The position numbers and the translations under genes are program-made. A stretch of DNA of 64,000 nt from Ilyonectria destructans (taxonomy: Eukaryota; Ascomycota; Sordariomycetes; Hypocreales; Nectriaceae), in NCBI GenBank assembly GCA_020740775.1, contig JAHEWK010000001.1, positions 5,146,001 to 5,210,000 of the forward strand, in the 5' to 3' direction. Under the pieces are notes generated by a model. That model saw only the letters and a list, made by a program, of their open reading frames with translations. It did no database searches and was not told the origin of the DNA. Of this stretch, positions 23,691 through 32,950 are shown in pieces; within the stretch, counting starts at the first letter, position 1; each line of letters opens with the position of its first letter.

Positions 23691-24748
23691 AAGAATTTTT
23701 ATAGGATTTTTAAGCTATATTTTAAAGCTTAAAGCTTAAAGCTTAATCTTATAAAGAAGTTATAAAGTTATATATTTATAGACTTTAACAAGATTAAAGT
23801 CTAAAATAATATTAATAAGCTAGAACTAGATTATTCTCTATATAAGCTATACCTAAGGCAGTATAAATTACTTTTTAGATATTAAAGTAGTTTATTAGAG
23901 ACTAATTAGCAAGCTGCTATAGCTCTATTAGGCTATCTTAAAGCTTAATCTCCCTCTAACTTAAGTCTATATACTATTTCTATAAGAAGGCTATAAAGTC
24001 TTTCCACTTTAAATTTATTAGCCCTTAGTATATACTTACTATTAAGTCTATAAGAAGGTATAAAACTTTATTCTCAACCAGCTAATCTTCTAATAGTCTT
24101 TAGCTATAACTTTTATATTATTTACCTTTTAGACAGTATAAATTCAGTTATTTATTTCCATACTAATTGTATTTTCTTAGAGGGTTATATAGATATACTG
24201 CAGAAGCCTCTTATATTTCTTTAGGAGTCTCAGCTTTAATACTCTTACTATCTGTTTAATTAGGTATATCTAAAAGGCTTAGTCTTTCTGTCTCTATACT
24301 TTAAAGTATTTCTTAATAGCAGCCTATTAAGCTGTTATAACTAACAGTAGGGTCTAAACCAGTATAGATTCATAAGGGTACTTATATACTTATTAAGTAC
24401 CTACTAAATATTCCTATAAGCTCAACTTATAGGAATATATCCCTTAGGACTCTAGATATTCCAACTTAAAGAATTAACTCCTAATCCTACTATATATAGT
24501 TATATTCAGTCTATTAACTATTAGTATATCGGATTAATATTCTTAGATAAATTTATCTAGTTTATCTTTAGCGTTAAGTTGGAATTTATCTCTTCCTTCT
24601 ATACCTAATAGTTTAAGGTTTTCTTCTTATATAATAATAAGTAGCTAGATCTTACTTACAGCCCGGCCGCCCTATCTAAGGGCACTTTATATCCCTTATA
24701 TCTTATATAATATACTGGTAATTTAATAGGGTGTAGAAGTAAATAAAT

Positions 24749-24930
24749 TATAAGAGTTAGCTTTACTAGGGTAATATATAAAGATCTTAAGGTAGAGTCT
24801 ACTATATTATAAAGTATTTATTTATTGAGTATAGAGATTGCACTTAATAAATAGAGCTATAGATACTATATTATATAACCTTACTTTAGTATGGAGTGGG
24901 ATACTATCCCTTATTGCCCTAACTCTTATA
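24749..24930 (-). repeat. Right LTR (5' LTR of the minus-strand retrotransposon)
   Basis: It matches the left LTR over its full 182 bp. It begins TATAAGAGTTAG and ends CTAACTCTTATA, a near-perfect inverted end pair. It is followed directly by AGTAT, the right copy of the target duplication. Confidence 0.93.
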
Positions 24931-24935
24931 AGTAT

Positions 24936-25330
24936 AAGGGTATTTATCTGCTTATTAAGTATTATATAAAAAACTTAAAAAAGAATCTCTATAAAGCCTG
25001 AAGGAATATTAAGCTTATTATAATAAACTAAATAATTAAACTTAAGGCTAACTAAGCTAAATAGTATATCAGTATACCTCTTTAATTAATAGAGGCTTTA
25101 TATAGTAATATATACAGTTAGATCTTATATAAAGCTTTATATAAGGTTAAGGCTTAGTAGGAATAACTATTAATAGATCTTTCTATCTATATAGAAATCT
25201 TTATTAGAACTTTTAGTCTGCCTTATACTTATACTCTTAAGTTTTTATTTATATAGAATTAGCCCCTTTAACTATATTATTTCTATTTATATTAGTATCT
25301 CTAATATTTAGAAACCCCCCAGCTTATTAT
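24936..25330 (+). pseudogene. MULE transposase remnant, part after the retrotransposon insertion
   Basis: Directly after the target duplication the plus-strand translation resumes as KGIYLLIKYYIKNLKKNLYK and continues through a helical region to ISIPL and FSLPYTYTLKFLF. This agrees with the post-catalytic part of MULE transposases, including the region that in intact members ends in a zinc-knuckle-like C-x-H segment (here YTYTL, with the Cys and His positions apparently lost to RIP). It joins the 16500-17119 segment once the retrotransposon is removed. Confidence 0.65.
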
Positions 25331-25339
25331 AGAGCTATA

Positions 25340-27220
25340 TAGATAGTTTAATTATTTTATAGCTACCTGAAGGCTGCTATTAATAAGTATATAATATAAG
25401 CTCTATATATTTAAAGCTATTAAGAAAGCTATATAGCTAAAGGCACTACTAATATATTTAAAATGCTATATATAGAGCTATAAAATAAACTTTAAGCTAT
25501 ACTCCTTATACTATAGCTATCTTTTAACAGATTAAGTAGAGGCTTAAGCTTTAACTTTAGTTTTAGCTTCAGCTTAAGCTTCAGCTTAAGCTCTTATTAA
25601 GGCTTTTATATAGACTCTTATATAGACTCTTATATAGAGTATTACTCAGGCTTTTATATAGACTCTTACTTAAGTTTCTACTTAGATTTCTCTATTAATA
25701 TATATATATACTCGCCCTATTATCTGCTTATTATCTCTATTATCTCTAACTGAATACTCTATTATCTTAGAGACTATATTTAAGACTCTATTTAAGACTG
25801 TATTTAAAACTGAAGTTTATACTAAAAAGTAAATAAAGATAATATATAGAATAGCTCTTTAAAAACCTACTTATATAGCTATATTAAAATCTCTCTTATA
25901 ATTTAATAACCTCTATACTATTTTCTAATAGTATAAAGAAGTATAAGAAGTCTAATTTACTATATTACCTTAAAGAGCCTTTAAAACTAATTAATAATAC
26001 TATAAGGTAATAGGGCTGCTCTTATATTATAAGAAGGCAGATTATAATTAGTACTTTAACTATAAGTAAATAGAGAGTTAATATAGAGTAGGAAATACTT
26101 TAAGAAGCTAGTTAAAAAAAGAGATAATAAATTATCTTAATTAGAATAAGACTGAGAATAAGTAAGTTAAAAGAGATATAGAGGTTAAGATAGTAAAGCT
26201 ATCTTTCTTAAGGCAGTAAGGTATATAAGATATTTAAAATACTACTAAGAGAGATTATTAAGTATAGAAGAGATTATATAAAGATAAGAATACCCCCTGC
26301 TAAAATTTATATAGATAATAGGAAATTTAATTAATATATACTATTTAAATAAGAAAGAAAAAATAAACCTCTAAGTATAGCTTTAGTAATTTAATAGCTT
26401 TATTTAATAAAGCTATTATAGAGTAAAGATATAAAGTAAAGTAGCTCTAGTAGCTACTAATCTACTAATAGAAGAAATACTAATAATAATATAATATTAT
26501 ATTTATTAAGTTATTCTATAAGATTACTATATTTCCTACTATATCTATATAATATATCTATTCTAATTAATATTCTAAATATATATATCTAATCTCTTTA
26601 CTGCTTAAATTATAGGTAGGTTAGTAGTTATCTCTATAGTAGTTATTAGCTAAATTATACTGGGGACTATAATATTATTATTATAGTATAGATTATTAAT
26701 ATTAATAAGCTAGTTATAATTTTATATAGAAGTTATATTTAGATAAATATACTATTACCCTATAGTAATAATATTATTAAGAAACTTAATATACTATTCT
26801 TTTATAAGCTAATATCTAAATAGTAGTATCTCTATAGTAATAAACTGCTCTTAGAGAGGATATAAAGTAGCTTAAGTACTTATAAGTACTTAAAGGTTAG
26901 TATAAAGTCTAGTAGGAGATATTAGGTTAGTTAGTAGAGTTATAAAAGTCCTTTAATACTTAATTAGAAATAATATTATTACTATATAATTAAGGCAGGC
27001 TGAATATTATATTTATTAGTTATTAATAATAGGCTATAAAATAAATTAGTTATATTTATTAACTAATATAGGCCTAGCTAGTATTACTATATAATTTATA
27101 AAGATAGAAATATCCTAAGGGTTTTAATACTGGCTTTAATTATAGTTATATATCTTAACTATATTATTAAAAATAGAGAAAGAGATTCTATAAATAAAAA
27201 GAATCTAGCTTTATATACTA
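25340..27220. other. RIP-degraded remainder of the MULE
   Basis: This is very AT-rich DNA without an open frame. Around 25560-25690 the plus strand has short imperfect repeats (TTCAGCTTAAGC; then TATATAGACTCTTA repeated about four times), which may be the low-complexity tail of the transposase gene. Beyond about 25700 there may have been a second gene, but I can recognise no motif. Confidence 0.4.
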
Positions 27221-27221
27221 T

Positions 27222-27650
27222 ATATATTAAAGTTATTTATCTATATATAACTGCTATAATAAAATTATCTACTAATATATAACTGCTATATTAAAGTTAT
27301 CTACCTATATGTAACTATATATATTAAAGTTATCTACCTATATATAACTACTATAATAAAGTTATCTACTAATATATAATTACTATATTAAAGTCATCTA
27401 CCTATATATAACTGTATATATTAAAGTTATCTACCTATATATAACTACTATAATAAAGTTATCTACTAATATATAACTGCTATATTAAAGTTATCTATCT
27501 ATATATAACTATATATATTAAAGTTATCTATCTATATATAGATAATATAATAAAGTTATCTACTAGTATATAGCTACTATAATAAAGCTATTTACCTATA
27601 TATAATAGTATATATTAAAGTTATTAATCTATATCTAACTGCTATAGTAT
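27222..27650. repeat. Subterminal minisatellite, unit about 32-34 bp, roughly 12-13 copies
   Basis: Units such as ATTAAAGTTATCTACCTATA plus TATAACTGCTAT follow one another, alternating between a version with ATTAAAG...CTACC and one with AATAAAG...CTACTAA. Copies differ mostly by transitions. The array lies about 140 bp inside the right TIR, mirroring the 39-bp tandem repeats near the left TIR, although I see no sequence similarity between the two arrays. Confidence 0.75.
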
Positions 27651-27785
27651 TATTTATAGCCTTAGGCAGATAGACTTAATACCAATAGATTAAATATAAT
27701 ATAATAAATTGCTATATCTATATTAAATTATCCTATTCCTTTAATTATATAAGAAAATACTATTTCTATATATATAAGAGAGATA

Positions 27786-27876
27786 ATATCACTTATATAA
27801 TAGCTCTTATTTGCACCCCCAGTGGTATAAAGTTATATAACTTATTTACACCACCGGTGGTACAGGTATAAAGACC
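27786..27876 (-). repeat. Right terminal inverted repeat of the MULE
   Basis: It is the inverted counterpart of 15300-15390. The same palindrome ACCACCGGTGGT is intact here (27851-27862), and the second inner module reads CACCCCCAGTGG. All differences from the left TIR are C/T or G/A. Confidence 0.9.
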
Positions 27877-28494
27877 TATCTATAATCCATCGATAAGGTT
27901 ATAAAAGGCTAAGTAAACACGCGCGCGGTGGACCAGGGAGGTGTAAAGAGGCCCTCACAGATTCACCCCTGGGAAATGTAAATGGAACGTGCGTCTAGAT
28001 TCGCAGAGAGGTGGAAAGGGAATGACTAGCACGAAAGCACGACTATGGAATGATTACTTTGTTGAACACATTATCTTCCGGCTAGCCTCATCGGAGAATA
28101 CCTGAGGCAACTTGTGGTGCAAGGCGTCCTGCTACTGCTGCTACCGCTGCTACCCTAGACAAAACGTCATGAGTTGTGATTTATTTCCACGGCTGGTTGG
28201 TTCGACGACGTTCCTCGCCACGTCGCACCTCCTTCAAGGCTTGGCCACTCTGGTGCCTTCGAGCTTTCAGCCCTGCAGCCTAATTGTCTCTCCACGTGGT
28301 CTCATCATCTCCATCTTGTGTGTGAACATTGTGTCCTCACACTCTCGAACCACGCATCCAGCACAACGTGCCATCCGGGATTTGGACCCTGCAAACGGCA
28401 CATCAATTTGCCCGCTGCCCGGTCATCACTAGACCACCACCACCGGCTCTCACCATCACACAGCATCATCACCTTCAGCTACCACCCCGCAACC
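27877..28494 (+). promoter_or_regulatory. Upstream region of the SARAF-like gene
   Basis: This is 618 bp of normal-composition DNA between the MULE end and the ATG. The boundary is sharp: CpA-rich, GC-rich sequence returns within about 30 bp of the transposon end. From about 28240 a pyrimidine-rich leader with CCATC/CACCAC runs (for example CACCATCACACAGCATCATC) leads to the start. Confidence 0.5.
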
Positions 28495-29385
28495 ATGATC
28501 CCCACCACACTGGCCCTCTACCTCGCCCTCCCGGTGCTCGCCGTCGCCGCGCGCCCCAAGAACGCCATCCTTCTCTCCGATGTAGAGTCCCTCACCCTTC
28601 GCGGCGATGGCGCCAAGACGGCGCATCGCCGTGTCCCCGCCATCCCTCAGCTCCGGTGCATCTCCTCCCGCGGCATCTGCGACCTCTACGACATCGACGT
28701 GCTGCGCTGCACCAACCAGGGCTCCTCCTACGGCGACGAGGACATCCAGTGGAGCTGCTCGGCGTCGCTTCCTGAGGAGCTCAAGCTCGGCAGCACCGAC
28801 GTCATCTGTGAAGGCTACTCGTCCCCGGATGACCCGTACGTCCTCAAGGGCTCTTGCGGCGTCGAGTACCGCCTTGCCCTGACCAGCAAGGGTGAACGAC
28901 GGTATCCCAACCTTGCGAACGGCGGCTGGTTCAGCGACGGCCGAGGCGGTACTGACTGGGGCGCATGGCTCTTCACCATCATCTTCGTCTTCGTCCTCGG
29001 TTTCATCATCTACTCGGCCTGTATCAGGGCACAGGAAAACCGAGGGCCTCGACGTGACCGCATTCACCGCACTGGCGGAGGCTGGGGTCCTGGTCCGGGT
29101 CCTGGTTGGGGTCCCGGCAATGATCCTCCTCCTCCTTACCCAGGCACGAAGCCGTCCGGTCAGGGCTGGACCCCGGGCTTCTGGTCTGGCATGGCTGGAG
29201 GCGCCGCGGCTGGCTATATGGCTGGGAGAGGAAATCGCAACGACGGCCACCAGCACGACTATGGAAGCATCGGGCGAGGAAATACCGGATGGGGTGGCAA
29301 CTCTAACGGGAGATCATCCTCATCAGGCTCCAATACGTCCAACCGCCACGAGAGCACTGGCTTCGGCTCTACCAGTCGCAGGTAA
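28495..29385 (+). CDS. SARAF-like store-operated calcium entry regulator (TMEM66 family)
   Basis: A single exon encodes 296 residues. The start ATG (CAACCATGATC) is followed by a signal peptide (residues 1-19). A luminal domain has the family's cysteine pairs (LRCISSRGICD, VLRCTN, WSCSA, VICEGY, GSCGVEY). One transmembrane helix follows (WGAWLFTIIFVFVLGFIIYS, about 162-181). The cytosolic tail is rich in Gly/Pro, with GPGPGPGWGPG and PPPPYPG, then Gly/Ser/Asn-rich to the end. Animal SARAF sits in the ER membrane and promotes slow inactivation of STIM-dependent calcium entry; fungi have the family without STIM, so the role here is uncertain. An in-frame ATG at 28318 would only add leader sequence. 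The gene converges on BRE1, with 487 bp between stops. Confidence 0.9.
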   Translation: MIPTTLALYLALPVLAVAARPKNAILLSDVESLTLRGDGAKTAHRRVPAIPQLRCISSRGICDLYDIDVLRCTNQGSSYGDEDIQWSCSASLPEELKLGSTDVICEGYSSPDDPYVLKGSCGVEYRLALTSKGERRYPNLANGGWFSDGRGGTDWGAWLFTIIFVFVLGFIIYSACIRAQENRGPRRDRIHRTGGGWGPGPGPGWGPGNDPPPPYPGTKPSGQGWTPGFWSGMAGGAAAGYMAGRGNRNDGHQHDYGSIGRGNTGWGGNSNGRSSSSGSNTSNRHESTGFGSTSRR

Positions 29386-29872
29386 ACGAACATACTACGA
29401 CTCTCCAAGTCATGTGTTTTAGCAATATGGATATAGTATCACACTGCTCAGCAAAGAATTTTTGGTAGCTTAATCGACGCCTTTCCATTTATCCAGCAGA
29501 CCCTTATTCATCCCCATCCCCATCGTAAGCCTCGCCTGGTGCGCCCTCTTCTGCTACACAGTATATACACGCCGTTGAGCACATCTCATGCTCCCCTGGC
29601 GAATAAAAGTACACGGACAAGTTTCCAAACATAGCCACCATCTAGCCCAGAGAAGAAGAAAGAAGCGTCAACGTTGGTTGTGACGAGCTCCACATCCACT
29701 CGCCACCCTTGACGAATTGGCTCCCCTAGACCAAGCCAAGCCATCAGAAATAAGCAGTAACGGATTGTACAATGCTCGATAAACGCAATTAAAGTAAAAA
29801 AGAGAGGTATCGTGACACGAGTGTTAAAAAGGGGTGGGCTTGGGTTGCAGAGAGGCATTCTCCCTGGCCCAT
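29386..29872. other. Convergent 3' region between SARAF-like gene and BRE1
   Basis: This 487-bp spacer should hold both 3' untranslated regions. Frames inside it (such as 29586-30035 minus) are out of register with BRE1 and have no recognisable content. Confidence 0.5.
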
Positions 29873-32446
29873 TTAATGGTGCACAGGCATGACGTCCATC
29901 TTGTCGAATGCTCGGGAGCAGGTCGGGCATTTGCGCATGCGGTTGCTGATCCGGTCGTCCACGCACTGGTTGCAGAATAGATGACCGCATGTCTTGAGTG
30001 CTGTGTTCTTGAAGTTGTTGCGACAGATCGTGCACAAAGCAAAGGTCTGGTGATAAGAGTTAGCATAACCCAACAGAATCAATGTTAATGAGTCTTACTC
30101 GAAGCATCTCCTCCTCCTCTGACGAGTTACTCAATGCCTTGCTCTTCCAGTTGTCGCGGTCCTTCTGCACGTGTTCAATGCGGACTTTCAGCTTCTCCAC
30201 CTCGGTTTCCTGCATCGTGTTTCGCTCCCTCACCACAGCAGATGCCGCGTCCTTGGATTTGACTAGGTTGGTCAGGTCACCCACCTGCTTGTTGAGGGAG
30301 TCTGTTCGTCGCACCGCTTCCAGGCTCGTTGCCTCCATCTTCTTGTTCTCCGAGACCAAAGTGGCATTTGCCTGCTTCAGATCCGTCAATTGCTTCTCCA
30401 AGTTGCCCAGCAAAGTCCGGTTCTGCGATTCGAGGTCCTTGAGCTGCGCAATGATTTCCGAGCTCTTGCTATTTTGGTGTCGGAGGGATCGGATTTCGTT
30501 GTTCCTGGTGTCCGCGTCCTTGCGGGCAGCAAAGTACTTCTGATCCGCCTTGCTCTTTTCCGCAATCAAAATCACCACTCTTTCCTCCATGGCAGTAAAG
30601 TCGAGGACCTTCTTCTGGGCCAGGTCCTTCATCTTCTTGTACGCCTTCTCTATTGACGGCAGTTCTTGGTTGATGGACTGGAAATCTTGCTCCAGTTTCT
30701 TGTACTTTTGTCGAAGTTCGTCGTGTGAAATTTCCTCGTCATCCGTGTTGGTCATCTCTTGGTCCTCGCTCGACTTGAGGCGCGTGATTTCGGATTCAAG
30801 CGCCGAGATTCGATCGTCCTTGGCACTTACGAGCTCCTTGACGTGGTCGAACGAGGATCGCTCTTGATCCATGTTTGCCTTGCGCTGCATGTTTTCGGCT
30901 AGGATTTCGTCTCTTGCTGAGCGAACGCGAGCCAGATCTTGGTCTCGAGACATAATCTCTGCCTCAAGCTCCTGTGTAACCTGGTTCGCGTCGGCTTCTA
31001 ACTGAGTGCGGAATGCGGACCGCTCCGCTTGTAGTTTCTCGGCCTCTTCTCGCAACTGCTTGTTCGTGGCTTCCAGATTGTTGATCCGCTTAATCAGGTC
31101 CTCGTTCTGGCTCTTGAACTGCTTGAATACGTCCGTTCGAATAAAATCCTCGTCCGTCAGGTTTTCCCGTCGTGCTTTGAGGCTCGAATTTTCGTCCTGC
31201 ATGGTTTTGATTTCCGCCAGGATGGTGTCCAGCTGCTCCTTCTGCTTTGTCGCAGCAGCGGTGGCCTCCTCGTACTTGAGCAACAACTCACCAGATGCGC
31301 CGTTGACCTCGGAGCCTTCAGAACTACTGTCCCCGGGTGCTGCTGGGCGGGTGGCACTGGCAAAGGCTTGCTGTTCCAACTTCTGGACCTGTGAGCTCTT
31401 GGCGCGATCCAGTTTCTTCTCCGCCTTGAAGTATCGCAAAGTAGCCGCATTCAGTTGTTCCGAGAGTTGGTCTTTCTCGCCGCTTAGTCGATCCAGTTTG
31501 AACAGGTACTCCTTTTGCGTGGCTAGAAGCTTGGTAAGTTTGTTCTCCAGCGCGGCCGCCTCCGGGGTGATCTCTCCACGCTTAGCAGCCAGTCGAGCAA
31601 GGAGCGTTTCGGCTTTCGATTTGATTGCTTTGCCCTTGTCTTGGAGGTGTTTCTGGAAATCGTGGAGGTCTTTGAAGCTCACGCCACTCAGATAGGGTGG
31701 ATCTGACACCACATCAGCACACGCGCAAAATACGGGAGTGAGGTTCATACCGGAAGAGGTTGACGAGGACGATACGGTCGACTCTGCAAGGAGTTCCAAC
31801 TCCTCAAGAACCTGCCCAATATCAGCCATGATCAATCAAAGTCGCATTGCACAAACGAACCTGTCGCCACCAAGCATCAATGATTCTCAAATGGTCGTCA
31901 TGATGTACGGATCGTTTATGGAGTTCTTCAAGTCGCGATTCAGCCGTTGCTGCCTTGCGACTGTATTCTTGCATCTGTCGATAGATGGATCCTTTCGTAT
32001 AGGCCTGGTTAACCGAGGTCAGCGACAATTTCGTACCCAGCGCGTCGAACAACGTGTACGGGTTTGTGGAGGCATGGAACGAGGGCGCGGGCAATCGGGC
32101 GCATTCAGAACGCCTCTTCAAAGCCGGGGACATCTGTCGCTGAGGAGCGAGCATCATCGCTGGCTTGGTGAGCTAGGGGTCCAGCATCGGACTTTGATAA
32201 GAAGATGCGGCGATCCCGAGTGCGCAGGCCCTCACATAACAGCATAGGAGAGGTGGCAAGACGGTAGGACGGGCCGCGAGCACTCGCAATAGGAAACGGG
32301 GTCGGTCAGACACTTACCTCAATCCAGCCCTCCTCTTTCATTTCGAGGGCGTCTTCCTTGGCCTTGGATCCATTGACAGCGACTCTCTTGCTAGGAGGAG
32401 CCAAGTCATCGGCGCTGCTGATGGCAGGCCTCTTCCTGTCCTCCAT
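29873..32446 (-). CDS. bre1: E3 ubiquitin-protein ligase BRE1 (histone H2B monoubiquitination)
   Basis: Four exons (32446-32318, 32004-31861, 31811-30099, 30046-29873), all joined in phase 0, give 719 residues, the usual size for Bre1. The N-terminus [11 protein letters not shown] with a PPSKR nuclear-signal-like motif is followed by [19 protein letters not shown] and DAWWRQ, the conserved Bre1 start. A coiled coil fills about 100-650. The last 57 residues are a C3HC4 RING ([18 protein letters not shown], about 667-705), the E2-binding domain that works with Rad6 to ubiquitinate H2B at its C-terminal Lys and so supports transcription elongation and H3K4/K79 methylation. Intron 1 (313 bp) is much longer than the others (49 and 52 bp). 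The gene is divergent from BDP1. All RING ligands are present. Confidence 0.95.
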
Positions 32447-32950
32447 CTTAGCGAGCGTGGATGGACGAGGCGAGGCAGAGGGGGTCGCTGTGAGAGGCAT
32501 CAGAAGTCGCGTGGCAACGGGTGCAAACGAGGCGTGAGGCGAAAAGAGAGCGAGGGCTCGGTCCTGAGAGCGCAATAGAGCCAAGTCCCGTCCCGACGTA
32601 GGGCGTGCGTGCCGTCATGAATGAGCGGCGCGAAGAAGTCGTGCAGTGCTGATGGGACGTTCCCTGGGCCAGGAGTTGAAATTTCGAAGTTGAGTCGCAC
32701 ATCGAGAAGCGCGCTCTCCACCTCAAAGGGGCTTAGTGGTGCGCTAGCCTCATTGGGCGACTCCCTTATCGATTTGCATGCCGGCTAAACCTCGCTGAAC
32801 CAGGCTGCCTCTCCACCATCCCGCATTTTCTCAGAGTTCGCGGTGCATACAATTTCAACCTCTTCATGAACAAGGTCGATGTGCACGATGTAAGGTGATT
32901 GACCGACTCTCAAACCCTCAAAATCACACGGGCGATTCTTCACTACTACA
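32447..32950. promoter_or_regulatory. Bidirectional promoter between BRE1 and BDP1
   Basis: Start codons lie 504 bp apart on opposite strands, so both promoters must share this spacer. I see no TATA box in a convincing position. No separate gene is supported: small minus-strand frames here continue the BRE1 leader. Confidence 0.55.

Larger units (their letters stand above)
17120..24930 (-). mobile_element. Ty3/gypsy LTR retrotransposon (RIP-mutated), nested in the MULE
   Basis: Direct 182-bp LTRs bound 7811 bp, and the 5-bp target duplication AGTAT flanks it exactly (17115-17119 and 24931-24935). A polypurine tract on the minus strand beside the left LTR shows that the element reads right to left. 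Degraded reverse transcriptase lies at about 22375-21830 and integrase core at about 20350-20080, in the gypsy order (RT before integrase). All coding frames are broken by stops. I could not place the tRNA primer-binding site next to the right LTR with any confidence. Confidence 0.93.
15300..27876 (+). mobile_element. RIP-degraded Mutator-like (MULE) DNA transposon, interrupted by an LTR retrotransposon
   Basis: The ends are 91-bp inverted repeats (15300-15390 and 27786-27876). Removing the nested retrotransposon and its 5-bp duplication leaves about 4.76 kb. Reading the plus strand around 16500-17119 and resuming at 24936 gives a stop-riddled protein with MULE transposase landmarks. From about 15,900 to 27,800 the DNA is extremely AT-rich and TpA-rich and poor in CpA/TpG, the product of RIP. 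The flanks share TATCTA (15293-15298 and 27877-27882), a possible target duplication, although MULEs normally make 8-11 bp and the left end carries one extra G. The superfamily call rests on the transposase motifs. Confidence 0.85.

Noticed and set aside
27222..27650. Regularly spaced repeats considered as a CRISPR array
   Set aside because: Units are directly adjacent without unique spacers, and the genome is eukaryotic.
15300..27876. The 12.6-kb unit with TIRs and a 6-bp flanking repeat as a Maverick/Polinton
   Set aside because: 6-bp duplications and long TIRs suit Polintons, but the interior reads as a MULE transposase interrupted by a complete gypsy element, and no polymerase B, capsid or packaging ATPase motif is visible.
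31006..31695. 229-codon open frame antisense to BRE1
   Set aside because: Leu/Ser/Arg-rich product as expected from the reverse complement of a Lys/Glu/Leu coiled coil; no independent evidence.
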